Origin: Cellulomonas wangleii
GTDB taxonomy: Bacteria > Actinomycetota > Actinomycetes > Actinomycetales > Cellulomonadaceae
Assembly: GCF_018388445.1 (NCBI RefSeq)
Contig: NZ_CP074405.1
Coordinates: forward strand, 3,968,001 to 4,032,000
Reading direction: 5' to 3'
Length of the DNA stretch: 64,000 bases
The position numbers and the translations under genes are program-made. Of the stretch, positions 52,112 to 60,340 are shown in pieces. The notes beneath the pieces were generated by a model that worked only from the letters and a program-made list of their open reading frames with translations, was not told where the DNA came from and did not search any database. Each line of letters starts with the position of its first letter. The first letter of the stretch is position 1.

Positions 52112-53428
52112 TCAGAGGCCGTCGGCCGTCGATGTGGACGCGTCACCGAGTCGTGCGCCCCACAAGCGGGAGCCGACCGTGACGGCCGTCGCGACCACCA
52201 GAGCCCCACCCGCGACGACAAGTGCCGCCCCGTACCCCGCGGCGTCCCCGAGAAGACCACCCAGCGGCGCAGCCACGACGATCATCGCGCGGTTGATCGA
52301 GCGCATCGTGGCGTTCATCCGGCCCTGCAGCGCGTCCGGCGTCGCGGTCTGGCGGTACGCCAGCTCGTTCGTGTTCTCCGCGCCCATGCACAGCCCGAGC
52401 AGCAGCTGCCCCAGTGCGAACACCACCCACGCCGGACCACCGCCCCACCCGCCGGCGGCCGGCCCCTCGTGCATCGCCACGGGCGAGAACGCCATGAGCC
52501 CCCACGCGATCCCCGTCCCGAACCGTGCGACGACGATGACGCGGCCCGCACCGAACCGTCGTCCGAGCCGGACCGCGACGGACGCGCCTACCAGCGCCCC
52601 CAGCCCGGCAACCGAGAGCGCCAGGCCGAGCGTCCCCGCACTCAGGTGCAACGTCCTGTACGCGAACGGCACCATCACCGCTCCCGCGACGGCCGAGCAG
52701 GCGAACCACGCGTGCGTGCTCAGCGCGAGCGGACGCAGCGTCGGGTGACGGTAGACCCAGCGCACACCCTCCCGGATCTCGGTCCCGATGCTGCGGAGCC
52801 GGGCGTTCGACCTCCGCTCCACGGCAGGCTCGTCGACCTTGACGGTCGCCAGGAGGACCGCGGACGCCAGGTAGGTGACGGCGTCGACGAGCACCGTGAG
52901 CGGCGCACCCAGCAAGCGGACGAGGCCGCCGGCGAGGGCAGGGCCGCTGACCTGGGCGACCGCATCCGACTGATCGAGCCGGGCGTGTGCCGATCCGAGC
53001 AGCGTGGTCGGCACGACGCGGGGCACGAACGACTGGAACGCTGCATCACCCACCAGCGTGCACAGCCCGAACACGGCCATGAGGACGACGAGCCACCCCA
53101 CCCCGAGGTGCCCCGTCATGGACAGCGCAGGGATCGCTCCGAGCGCGACCGCGCTCAGCAGGTCGGTGGCAACCAGCACGGGACGGCGCCGCATCCGGTC
53201 CACCATCACGCCGGCCAGCAGCCCGAACACGAGGTACGGCACCCAGCGGGCCGCATTGACCAGCCCGACGTCGACGGCGTCGCCGTCCAGCGCGTCCACG
53301 ACGATGAACGGCACTGCGAAGGTCGTCACGTAGCTGCCGAACGCTGAGACCGTCGAGGCGCTCCACAGCCGACCGAACCCGCGGACGCCGCGCAGCGTCA
53401 TCGTCTGCGTCGGTCGGTCGTCGGTCAC
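52112..53428 (-). CDS. MFS transporter
   Basis: A 438-residue major facilitator with 12 hydrophobic segments. The N-terminal half has RGFGRLWSASTVSAFGSYVT and the MFS loop VMVDRMRRRPVLVATDLLS (GxxxDRxGRR-like), and the second half has VAVRLGRRFGAGRVIVVARF. It resembles the enterobactin exporter/multidrug group common in actinobacteria. The GTG start is at 53428. The C-terminal tail is polar. It is the last gene before the accessory array. The 220 bp upstream show only a possible minus-strand fragment (ATVTVQLADGTSTGPLRIDT). Confidence 0.87.
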   Translation of the reverse strand: MTDDRPTQTMTLRGVRGFGRLWSASTVSAFGSYVTTFAVPFIVVDALDGDAVDVGLVNAARWVPYLVFGLLAGVMVDRMRRRPVLVATDLLSAVALGAIPALSMTGHLGVGWLVVLMAVFGLCTLVGDAAFQSFVPRVVPTTLLGSAHARLDQSDAVAQVSGPALAGGLVRLLGAPLTVLVDAVTYLASAVLLATVKVDEPAVERRSNARLRSIGTEIREGVRWVYRHPTLRPLALSTHAWFACSAVAGAVMVPFAYRTLHLSAGTLGLALSVAGLGALVGASVAVRLGRRFGAGRVIVVARFGTGIAWGLMAFSPVAMHEGPAAGGWGGGPAWVVFALGQLLLGLCMGAENTNELAYRQTATPDALQGRMNATMRSINRAMIVVAAPLGGLLGDAAGYGAALVVAGGALVVATAVTVGSRLWGARLGDASTSTADGL

Positions 53429-53651
53429 CGCTGATGTCTATCGCACGCGACAGCGTGTCGATGCGTAGCGGCCCAGTGCTGGTGCCGTCGGCGAGCTGGA
53501 CGGTGACGGTCGCATCAGGGTCCTTCCGATCTCGGAGCCCTTCTCCACTAGCGGTCGTCGTGACCGTGGGCCATGATCCGGTTGCTCCCGAATCACCGGA
53601 AGCATCAGACCCTCCCGGCAGGCTCGCCGGACCCCCTCCCTTGGAGTGCTC

Positions 53652-53855
53652 ATGCTTGCGCTCGTCGCTGCCGCAATCTTCGCCCTCGCCCTGCTCCTCG
53701 ACCTCGTCGAGGCGAACCTCGGGGACGCGTTCACCCCCCAGACGCTGATGTTCGTCGGCCTGTTCCTCCTCGCGCTGCACCTGGGAGGAGTCGGCGGCGC
53801 GTCGCCGGTGAACGGCGGCTGGCGGGGGCGTGGGGGGAGTTCCCGCCGGCGGTAA
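53652..53855 (+). CDS. Small membrane protein (67 aa)
   Basis: A 67-residue protein with two hydrophobic helices (MLALVAAAIFALALLLDLVE and FTPQTLMFVGLFLLALHLGG) and a basic Gly/Arg tail (GGWRGRGGSSRRR). The ATG at 53652 has GGAG 5 nt upstream. Its last 44 codons recur with a lost stop codon at 60699. It marks the start of the accessory array. Family unknown; its small size and fragment copy suggest a gene under decay elsewhere in the array. Confidence 0.6.
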   Translation: MLALVAAAIFALALLLDLVEANLGDAFTPQTLMFVGLFLLALHLGGVGGASPVNGGWRGRGGSSRRR

Positions 53856-53893
53856 GGGCTCGTACCACCCGCTCCCGTCATCACGCCGGAATG

Positions 53894-53939
53894 CACCAAG
53901 AGGTCACGACGCGCTCTGCGCATTCGTGGCCTCTTGGTG
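53894..53939. repeat. 16-bp inverted repeat
   Basis: CACCAAGAGGTCACGA (53894-53909) and TCGTGGCCTCTTGGTG (53924-53939) match at 15 of 16 positions around a 14-nt loop. It lies 39 bp after the small membrane protein gene, so it may be a terminator or the end of an element. Copy B of the repeat family follows 60 bp later. Confidence 0.6.
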
Positions 53940-54000
53940 TCCCCGGGAGAAGCCGCACGGGCAGCTCATCCCTGCCTCGGTCGAACAACCCTGCATCTCG

Positions 54001-54040
54001 CATCTCGACAACAAGTGTCGAGATACAGGACAGATCGACC
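54001..54040. repeat. Repeat copy B
   Basis: CATCTCGACA (54001-54010) and TGTCGAGAT (54016-54024) form a palindrome around ACAAG, followed by ACAGGACAGATCGACCGG. GCATCTC is also duplicated just before it. The later TACTTTGACCG arm of the family is degenerate here. Confidence 0.6.
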
Positions 54041-54137
54041 GGCGTCAGGCGTCGCGCGTTGACGGCCCAGCCGTCCGGACAGGTCCGCCGGCAAGCTGCG
54101 TCGGTCCATCCGCGCCTTCATGGGCAGACTGGTGGGC

Positions 54138-54620
54138 ATGGGGCACACGGTGATCCAGGTTCCCGTTCCAGCGCTGGAGTCGATCGCTGCGCGGCTCGAG
54201 GTCGCGCCCGTGTGCCCCCACGTCACGTTGCTCGGACCGTTCGTCGATCGGTCCGACGTCGATGAAACCCTCGTCAGCACCATCCGCGAGCTCCTGGCTC
54301 CGGTCCGAGCATTTGGCTTCACGCTCTCCGCGGTCGGACGCTTCGCCGGCGGACTCACGTACCTGGTGCCCGACCCCGGCGCGCCGTTCATCCGGCTCAC
54401 GGAGATCTTCTCCGCGGCCTTTCCGCAGTGGCCGCCGTACGGCGGGATGTTCGACGAGGTCGTGCCTCACCTGTCCATCGGCGAAGAACTCCCCGAGACC
54501 GACGTGGCGATCCTGAGGGAGCTACTACCCATCAGCGCGACCGCAGACGAGGTGACGCTCACCTGGTGGTCGGAGGACATTGTCGAGGTGCTTGAGCGCT
54601 ATCCGCTTCGAACCGGGTAG
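54138..54620 (+). CDS. 2H phosphoesterase (2'-5' RNA ligase-like)
   Basis: A 160-residue two-histidine phosphoesterase with both tetrapeptides: PHVTLLGPFVDRSDV and VPHLSIGEELPETDV. The H-x-T/S-x pattern is intact, so cyclic phosphate or 2'-5' bond hydrolysis is plausible. The ATG at 54138 follows a -10-like CAGACT by 8 nt; an in-frame ATG at 54120 is also possible. Its last 26 codons recur as a decayed fragment at 57935. Confidence 0.8.
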   Translation: MGHTVIQVPVPALESIAARLEVAPVCPHVTLLGPFVDRSDVDETLVSTIRELLAPVRAFGFTLSAVGRFAGGLTYLVPDPGAPFIRLTEIFSAAFPQWPPYGGMFDEVVPHLSIGEELPETDVAILRELLPISATADEVTLTWWSEDIVEVLERYPLRTG

Positions 54621-54713
54621 CCCAGCTCGAGAGGGCTGGCCCGCGTCGTAGGTTTTCACGAGCCGGCGGTCGACTTCTCACTAGGACAAATCGGGGTAGT
54701 TGAACTAGGGGGC

Positions 54714-54810
54714 CCAATTAGTTGTCGAGATGCGGCGCAGATCGACCGACCCCCGTGCGGGCTGCTTTGACCGACAGGGCACTCGGCGCCGCCGTCGGTC
54801 AGAGCACGGA
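54714..54810. repeat. Repeat copy C
   Basis: Starts CCAATTAGTTGTCGAGATGC (54714-54733), then GGCGCAGATCGACCGACCCC, and ends with a hairpin: TGCTTTGACCGAC (54763-54775) pairs with GTCGGTCAGAGCA (54794-54806), 13 bp with one G-T pair. One of the best-preserved copies. Confidence 0.7.
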
Positions 54811-54871
54811 GGACCCGCCACCCTGTCACAGGCACCAGGCGCGGTAGTCGTCGGCCCGTACCTCAGCCGGG

Positions 54872-55471
54872 TCAGGCGCCGCGGGCGGGCGGCGGCTCGA
54901 ACACGACGCGATCTCGGTCGGGGTCGTAGCGCGGTGCGAGCACGCCCGCCTCGTCGGAGAGGGGCTCCGCGCCGACCACGCTCAGACGGGTTCCGCGTAC
55001 CAGGACCGCCTCGAGCGCCTCGACGTCGACGGGGGTCGCGCCCTCCAGGGTGATGTCGGTGTGCAGGCGGTGGATGGCGCCGGTGTCCCGGTCCACCAGC
55101 GCCCGTTCGAGCACCTGTGCGGCGCGTGTGCTGGAGACCGAGTCGCGGCGGTCGTGCACGATCCCCGTGGCGGCGGTGGCCGCCCGTGACACGCGGATGT
55201 TGAACGTCAGCTCGCTGATGCCGTCCGCCCAGCGGGAGTTCGAGGACCCGTACCGGTGAGAGCCCCACTGGTCGGCGGGGATTGACTCAGTGATCCAGGC
55301 GTCCACCTCGGGCCGGATGAGGTTGTCCCGGGCGGGAAGCTCGGCCCGGAACGCGGACACCGCGATGGTCGCGACCACGTCGGTAGGCAGGAAGCGCACC
55401 GTCGTCGACTTGTAGTAGTTGTCGGAGTCGGTGACCCCGGCGAGCCAGACGGTCCACAGCACACGTGACAT
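54872..55471 (-). CDS. Hypothetical protein, unrecognised
   Basis: A 199-residue soluble protein with WTVWLAGVTDSDNYYKSTTV, FLPTDVVATIAVSAFRAELP and STRAAQVLERALVDRDTGAI as structured-looking stretches, and a Pro-rich end. The ATG at 55471 has a G-run SD 6 nt upstream. It has no signal peptide or membrane helix. I do not recognise the family. It is antisense to, and separate from, its neighbours, with repeat C just beyond its stop. Confidence 0.55.
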   Translation of the reverse strand: MSRVLWTVWLAGVTDSDNYYKSTTVRFLPTDVVATIAVSAFRAELPARDNLIRPEVDAWITESIPADQWGSHRYGSSNSRWADGISELTFNIRVSRAATAATGIVHDRRDSVSSTRAAQVLERALVDRDTGAIHRLHTDITLEGATPVDVEALEAVLVRGTRLSVVGAEPLSDEAGVLAPRYDPDRDRVVFEPPPARGA

Positions 55472-56091
55472 CGGTGCCCCCTGCGGACGCTCTCGCGTGC
55501 CTCTCACGCGGGGTCGGCCGTCCGCCCAGGTCTAGCAGAGCGCAACGTCGGCCGCACCCGGATACGGCCGGGGCCGGGGACCGAGCGCGGAGCCGGCCTC
55601 GCGCACCACGTGCGCGTGGAAGGTGCGCTTCGGCGCCGGACGAGGACCGGCTGGACCCGCGTCGTCCTGCGCACCAGGCCCAAGACCCTCGCCCCTGGCG
55701 ATCAGGACAAACCCGTGCCAGCACCACAGTCACCGTCCACGCCGTCGAGGCGACGGTCGCGATCGAGTTGCCCGACGGAGAGCCCAGGGTGGTGCGCCGC
55801 ACCAACACCATGCCGTGCGGTCGATCTAAGGACATGCCCCACGCACCGCTGAGACCTCCGCGGCCTGAAAGTACGTCGCCGAGCGGATGGCAGGACCGTG
55901 CAAGCGTCCTCCTGCGGCTGCTGAGGCTTGAAACCCATTCGTCGCCATGCCCTCGCGGATCGGTTGCAGATTTCTAGCGAAGGCTCCGGATACTCGAGAA
56001 GTACCGCGGCCGGCTCTGGGCCCAACAGCTCGGCACCGCGCAGACGGTCAGCGATGCCCGCATCCGCACGATGCTGAGTCCGTAGCCGGCC
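55472..56091. other. 620-bp stretch with gene fragments only
   Basis: I find no complete gene. On the plus strand one frame reads TVTVHAVEATVAIELPDGEP then RVVRRTNTMP before degenerating (about 55720-55840). Another, near 55980-56085, reads ILEKYRGRLWAQQLGTAQTV then SDARIRTMLSP and a stop. Both look like decayed coding tails. Base composition is less GC-biased than the flanks (for example 55920-55990), which fits foreign or decaying DNA. Confidence 0.45.
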
Positions 56092-56811
56092 CTACTCAGC
56101 GTCCTGTGCCTCGATCAGGTCGAGGTCGCGGACGCAGAAGCGGTGGTGCTCGAAGGTCTCGTTGAGCACCGTGCCGAGGCACTGCCGCACCGAGCGGCCC
56201 CGGGCGTACGGCGGCCAGACATCGTCGTCGGGCACCGGCGCTCGCGCTGCGAGCTGCACAGCGGTGACCTCGTCGAGCCAGGCCTCGAGCTCGGCGGCCT
56301 GTGCGTCACGCACGCGCATGATCTCGTCGAGGGCCGGATCGAGGGAGAGGTCGAGCCCGTGCGCTCCACGGTAGGGCTCGACGGTCGTCCCGATGCCCAT
56401 CGGCGTGAACAGCTCCGTCGAGCCCAGGCAGCAGCGGCGGAACCACGAGTCGTGGACGAAGACCAGGTGGCGCATCGTCTGCACCGCCGACCACTCGTCG
56501 TTCACGCTGCGGCGCTCGATGCCGGGCGTACGGCGGATCCGCTCGATCGTGGCGGCCCAGCCGGCACGGAGCTGACGCGATGCCTCGCGCAGATCGGCAG
56601 GGTCCTCGGAGCGGATCAGCACCCGCACCGGATGACGCCGGTCGAGCTCTGCCTCGACGTACTCGGTGACCTCGACACCGTTCACCACGAGGTTGGTGAC
56701 GAACCCGTCGATCACGGCATCCTGCATGACGACGCCGATCAGGCGTGCCCCGGTCAGATCGCACTCGCGGAACTCCGCACCGTGCAGATCCTCGTCGATA
56801 TACCGCGTCAT
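56092..56811 (-). CDS. DinB-like protein with a pentapeptide-type N-terminus
   Basis: A 239-residue protein. Residues 5-40 hold pentapeptide-like repeats (DLHGAEFRECDLTGARLIGV). The rest is a DinB-type four-helix bundle: LRAGWAATIERIRRTPGIER, then WSAVQTMRHLVFVHDSWFRR (metal-ligand His) and ETFEHHRFCVRDLDLI (second His pair). DinB proteins are often thiol-dependent metal enzymes. The ATG at 56811 follows a -10-like TAGTGT by 7 nt, so the message is leaderless. Confidence 0.8.
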   Translation of the reverse strand: MTRYIDEDLHGAEFRECDLTGARLIGVVMQDAVIDGFVTNLVVNGVEVTEYVEAELDRRHPVRVLIRSEDPADLREASRQLRAGWAATIERIRRTPGIERRSVNDEWSAVQTMRHLVFVHDSWFRRCCLGSTELFTPMGIGTTVEPYRGAHGLDLSLDPALDEIMRVRDAQAAELEAWLDEVTAVQLAARAPVPDDDVWPPYARGRSVRQCLGTVLNETFEHHRFCVRDLDLIEAQDAE

Positions 56812-56821
56812 GCTCCGCACA

Positions 56822-57240
56822 CTAGGTCCGAGCACCGACAAGCCAGCCTCCCCGGCTTGATATGGCCTCTTCCAGGTCATCGACGTACGGCAGCGACTCC
56901 CCGCGCTCGCACCTGTTCGTCTCGCCCTCGTTCGCGGCCGCGAACGGACCCTCGGGGTCCATCAGGCCGCCATGTGGGGGTCGGCGCGGTCCCGCCACCA
57001 CTCCCCGGCCCACCAGCGGTGCCGCCCGTCGATCCGGCGCCGGAAGACCAGACGCAAGTACTCGCGGACGGACTCGTCGACGGACCCGTGGTAGAGCGTC
57101 GCCAAGGTCGGCGGGCGCCCGTCGACGGCGACGTCGATGGGCTGCGCCTCGATGCCCTCGGCCTCGAGCTGCCGACTGCAGCGGAGCGTGCCGAACAGGA
57201 GGAGCGGTCGCGCGACAAGCGCCGGCATCATCGGACACAC
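56822..57240 (-). pseudogene. DUF4913 protein gene with deletion and frameshift
   Basis: The frame starting at the in-frame ATG at 57228 gives YHGSVDESVREYLRLVFRRR and WWAGEWWRDRADPHMAA, and the stop then falls early. The next phase continues with LMDPEGPFAAANEGETNRC and YVDDLEEAISSRGG. In the DUF4913 family these parts join as HMAVLMDPEGPF, so one base is missing. About 40 residues between the YL..RRRIDG and WWRDxAD parts also appear deleted. DUF4913 genes are typical of actinobacterial plasmids and integrative elements. Confidence 0.6.
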
Positions 57241-57253
57241 CAGGACACGCCGG

Positions 57254-57325
57254 TGTCGAGATGCGGCACAGACTGACCGATCCCGTGCGGGCTACTTTGA
57301 ACGACAGCGCACTCGGCGCCGTCAG
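57254..57325. repeat. Repeat copy D
   Basis: TGTCGAGATGCGGCACAGAC starts at 57254 and the unit continues with TGACCGATCCCGTGCGGGC and TACTTTGAACGACAGCGCA. It matches copies A and C through GCACTCGGCGCCG. The second hairpin arm is absent; instead a truncated toxin-like tail begins, so the copy forms a junction. Confidence 0.65.
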
Positions 57326-57329
57326 CGTC

Positions 57330-57497
57330 GCTGCTCACAGAATCGACGAGCGCCTCCTGGCGATGGCAGAGGCTGCCGAACAGTTCGGAGGGAATGGCGT
57401 GTTCGAGTGGGTCACGAACACCCCGGCAGCGGCGCGCTTCTTCGAGAGTCCCATGAGCGCTCTCGGGCCGCGCGGCTACGTTCGTATCGTCCCGTGA
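57330..57497 (+). pseudogene. C-terminal fragment of a toxin-like protein
   Basis: The 55 codons before the stop at 57495-57497 read AAHRIDERLLAMAEAAEQFG, GNGVFEWVTNTPAAARFFES and PMSALGPRGYVRIVP. The pattern (alternating helix, then EW, then A-x-x-x-F, and a final GY-x-x-I) resembles the end of restriction-endonuclease-fold polymorphic toxins. There is no start codon in a plausible place: the fragment begins directly at repeat copy D. The likely immunity gene starts 12 nt later. The fold assignment is inference. Confidence 0.5.
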
Positions 57498-57509
57498 AAG
57501 GTTGGCAGG

Positions 57510-57911
57510 ATGCCTAACTCCATCGTCGCCGTCGCGGACGGTGAGTTCCGGTTCGACCCGTCGGTCGTCTTCGACACCCTGCGCGCCGTGTGGCCAGACA
57601 CCACGTTCAATGCGGTGAGCGGTCGACTCGCGACAGTCTCCGCGGGTCAGGTCGTCGTGAACGACGATGAGGCGCTCGTCGCGGTGGACGTGGCGGGGCA
57701 GGCGCTCGACATCGACTGGCGGGCGCCGGAGGTTCTCGCCGAGGTGGTCTCTGTGATCACCTCGATCCCCGGATTCGCCGCCGGCTCCACGGTGATCCTG
57801 GCTGACTGGGCGTGGGTACTGCCGATACTGCACGAGGGGATGTCAGCAGACGACCTGCTGACGATCCGGCGCGACGGTGCGGACACCCAGGTGCCGAGCT
57901 ACGAGCCCTGA
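57510..57911 (+). CDS. Probable immunity protein
   Basis: A 133-residue soluble protein (IVAVADGEFRFDPSVVFDTL, VVNDDEALVAVDVAGQALDI and WVLPILHEGMSADDLLTI). It starts 12 nt after the stop of the toxin-like tail, with an AGG-type SD, the usual arrangement for a polymorphic toxin and its immunity gene. I cannot assign it to a named immunity family. It may survive as an orphan that protects against the same toxin from other cells. Confidence 0.6.
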   Translation: MPNSIVAVADGEFRFDPSVVFDTLRAVWPDTTFNAVSGRLATVSAGQVVVNDDEALVAVDVAGQALDIDWRAPEVLAEVVSVITSIPGFAAGSTVILADWAWVLPILHEGMSADDLLTIRRDGADTQVPSYEP

Positions 57912-57934
57912 CCCGGTGGGGTCAGTACGGGTCG

Positions 57935-58017
57935 GCGACCGCAGCCAGGTGACGCTCGCTTGGTGGTCGGACGACATCGGGGAAGTGCTTGAGCGGTATC
58001 CGCTTCGAACCGGGTAG
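57935..58017 (+). pseudogene. Decayed duplicate of the 2H phosphoesterase tail
   Basis: The stretch GCGACCGCAGCCAGGTGACG to the TAG at 58015 matches 54537-54620 (GCGACCGCAGACGAGGTGACG onward) with few differences, including the shared end TATCCGCTTCGAACCGGGTAG. One base is missing near the start relative to the intact gene, so it is not translated in frame. No upstream part of the gene is present. Confidence 0.75.
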
Positions 58018-58152
58018 TCACGCTCGCGACCGTGACCAATCAAGCGAGCCCTGGGCGTGCCGGCGTCCTCGTCGTCGCGGCAGCCGAAGGAGGAAGTGGC
58101 CGTAGGCACGGGACCGCACGCACCGTCAGGGCCGCGTCCGTACTGTCGGGGC

Positions 58153-58695
58153 ATGGCAGAGCTTGGGCGCGTCATGTGGCCACCCGGACCGATCGCAACC
58201 GCTCGACTTCTGCTCCGTCCGCCGGAGGCGCGCGATCGCGCGGCATTCGTCGAGCTCTACACATCACCCGAGGTCGGGACCTACACGGGCGGAGCGCGAT
58301 CGCGTGAGGCGGTCGAACGCGCGCTACCAGCGGCTCCGCAGGGGCGTCCCGGTCATTTCGTGATCGACCTCGACGGAGCGATGGTCGGGATCGTTCAGCT
58401 AGAACGCCGGGACGTCGACTACGAGGTTCGCCAAGCGGCCGGCCACGTGGACCTTGGGTACCTCCTTCTGCCGGAGGCATGGGGACGGGGATACGCCACC
58501 GAAGCCTGCGAAGCCGCACTCAGCTGGTTCGCTGGCGCACTGCCCGGTGAAGCCGTCGTAGTCATCACCCAGACCGCGAACGCGCCGTCGATGCGCCTGG
58601 CAGCGAGGCTGGGGTTTGTCGAGGTCGAGCGGTTCGAGGCATTCGACGCCGAGCAGTGGTTCGGTACGTGGATCCCAGCCGCAGCGACTGGTTGA
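58153..58695 (+). CDS. GNAT-family N-acetyltransferase
   Basis: A 180-residue acetyltransferase of the RimJ/RimL type: TARLLLRPPEARDRAAFVEL, HFVIDLDGAMVGIVQLERRD, DLGYLLLPEAWGRGYATEAC (acetyl-CoA loop GRGYAT) and NAPSMRLAARLGFVEVERFE. It should acetylate an amine or a protein N-terminus. The ATG at 58153 follows a -10-like TACTGT (58141-58146) by 6 nt, so the message is leaderless. Its last 67 codons are duplicated with a stop codon at 61748. Confidence 0.85.
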   Translation: MAELGRVMWPPGPIATARLLLRPPEARDRAAFVELYTSPEVGTYTGGARSREAVERALPAAPQGRPGHFVIDLDGAMVGIVQLERRDVDYEVRQAAGHVDLGYLLLPEAWGRGYATEACEAALSWFAGALPGEAVVVITQTANAPSMRLAARLGFVEVERFEAFDAEQWFGTWIPAAATG

Positions 58696-58874
58696 GCTGT
58701 GCCCTGCCATCACTCTCGCCTCCCTCGTGCTGACAACAACGGCTATTGCAGCTCCGTCGGTCAGCCCGAAGAAGCGGAATACGCCCACGGTGGTGAGGCC
58801 CGGTGAACGCGTCGCAACGCGCCTCCGCTAGGTATCCGCGCGCCCCGGCCGACACTCTCGGCAACGATGAGGAC

Positions 58875-59291
58875 GTGGACGGGCGGAAGCGGGTGGCGGC
58901 GATCATCGTTCGCGACGGGTCGGTGCTGATGGTCCGGGAACGTGGGCGAGGGCCGCAGGGGCGACACGACGGCCCGGAGTACTGGACCCTGCCGGGGGGC
59001 GGGGTCCACGACGGTGAGGATCTGGCCGCGGCGGTGAGGCGTGAGGTCCTCGAGGAGACCGACCTGACCTGCACGTCGGTCCGTGCCGTGTTCGAGTTCC
59101 CGTACCCCTCAGGGTGGACGACTGTCTTCCGGGTGGAGGTCGACCCCGCGAGCGAGCCGGTGCTCGGCACCGATCACGACCTCGAGTGCGACTGCCCGAG
59201 GATGGTCGGTCTCGACTGGATCCCGCTGACCCAGGACCTCGGCGACGACGCAGGACTCGCCGTCCCGGTGATGCTCATGCGCTCGCCGTGA
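58875..59291 (+). CDS. NUDIX hydrolase
   Basis: A 138-residue Nudix protein with a full box: LPGGGVHDGEDLAAAVRREV followed by LEETDL, the G-x5-E-x7-RE-x2-EE-x-G/D pattern. Opening AAIIVRDGSVLMVRERGRG and closing FEFPYPSGWTTVFRVEV are typical. The GTG at 58875 fits a -10-like AACGAT at 58863-58868; a GTG at 58803 is possible. It overlaps the HAD gene by GTGA. Confidence 0.82.
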   Translation: MDGRKRVAAIIVRDGSVLMVRERGRGPQGRHDGPEYWTLPGGGVHDGEDLAAAVRREVLEETDLTCTSVRAVFEFPYPSGWTTVFRVEVDPASEPVLGTDHDLECDCPRMVGLDWIPLTQDLGDDAGLAVPVMLMRSP

Positions 59292-59932
59292 AGAGCTACA
59301 TCCTCTTCGACCACGACGGCGTCCTCGTGGACACCGAGCACTGGTACTGGACGGCTGGCGAGCGGGCCTTGGCCGACGTCGGCGTGGTGCTGGACAAGGC
59401 GCAGTACCTGAGCGACATGAGCCGAGGGCTGGGGACGTGGGCCCAGGCCAGGGCGGCGGGTGTCGACGAGCCGACGATCGACCGGGTCCGCGTCGCGCGC
59501 GACGGCTACTACCAGGAGTACCTGCGCACGCAGCCCATCGAGATCGACGGAGTCGTCGACGTGCTCGCCGAGCTGTCGCGGCATGCGCGTCTGGCCATCG
59601 TGACGACCTCCAAGCGCGCGGACTTCGACCTCATCCACGAGAAGCGGCAGATCCGCTCGTTCATGGAGTTCGTCCTCGTCCGTGAGGACTACCAGCGCGC
59701 CAAGCCCGACCCGGAGCCGTACCTCACCGGCCTGCGCCGCTTCGGCGCGGCACTATCGGACACCCTGGTCGTGGAGGACTCCGCACGCGGGCTGAGGTCC
59801 GCGATGGCGGCCGGCATCGACTGCGCAGTCGTGGACAACCACTTCACACGTGACGGTGACTTCTCGGGGGCGCGGTACCGGATCGACACGCTGAGAGAGC
59901 TCGTCGACATCGTCCGGGGAGACGCCGGCTGA
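59288..59932 (+). CDS. HAD-superfamily hydrolase, beta-phosphoglucomutase-like
   Basis: A 214-residue HAD phosphatase: YILFDHDGVLVDTEHWYW (motif I), ARLAIVTTSKRADFDL (motif II), YQRAKPDPEPYLTGLRRFG (motif III lysine), and TLVVEDSARGLRSAMAAGID (motif IV). Typical of phosphomutase-like subfamily IA. Coupled to the Nudix gene by GTGA, which suggests they act on related phosphorylated compounds. Confidence 0.85.
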   Translation: MKSYILFDHDGVLVDTEHWYWTAGERALADVGVVLDKAQYLSDMSRGLGTWAQARAAGVDEPTIDRVRVARDGYYQEYLRTQPIEIDGVVDVLAELSRHARLAIVTTSKRADFDLIHEKRQIRSFMEFVLVREDYQRAKPDPEPYLTGLRRFGAALSDTLVVEDSARGLRSAMAAGIDCAVVDNHFTRDGDFSGARYRIDTLRELVDIVRGDAG

Positions 59933-60067
59933 CCACCTTCGAGCCAGGTGCGCGACCGGTCCGGCTCTCCGGGCTCCTCGTCGAGCCAAGGGTGGCCCGT
60001 CATGGCCGACGGTCCCGACGCCACGTCCGCTTGCCCGTCCCCCGTACGGACAGCATGCCGCGGGCTG

Positions 60068-60135
60068 CCAATTAGTTCGCGCGCCGTACTTAATCAACCT
60101 GTCGCGGATCTTCAAAGTAGGCGGGATCTCGACAC
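60068..60135. repeat. Repeat copy E (inverted)
   Basis: CCAATTAGTT (60068-60077) also precedes copy C. Then CGTACTTAATC...CGGATC, TTCAAAGTAGGCGGGATCTC (60111-60130) and GACAC. The reverse complement reads GTGTCGAGATCCCGCCTACT and TTGAA, so the unit is inverted. It aligns with the copy at 63219-63275 as CGTAYTTAAT, then CGGA, then AAAGTAGGC. Confidence 0.65.
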
Positions 60136-60249
60136 GAGCGCCGTCGCGGTTCCGCCAGCGCCGACCGGGAACTCAGCGAGTCGGCCGACAGGACGGCGCG
60201 TCAGGAGTACGCCCGAGCCTGCCGACCGCGCGGCGCATCCGCCTGCTGC

Positions 60250-60340
60250 TGTCGAGATGCACGGCAGATCGACCGCTGCTGAGCGTCATACCTTGCCCGC
60301 TGGCGCCGGTGTGGCCACGTCCGGTCAGTGTACGGAGCGG
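60250..60340. repeat. Repeat copy F
   Basis: TGTCGAGATGCACGGCAGAT starts at 60250, then CGACCGCTGCTGAGCGTCAT. The first hairpin arm is degenerate (ACCTTGCCCG in place of TACTTTGACCG), while the closing CCGGTCAGTGTACGGAG is kept. Confidence 0.6.
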
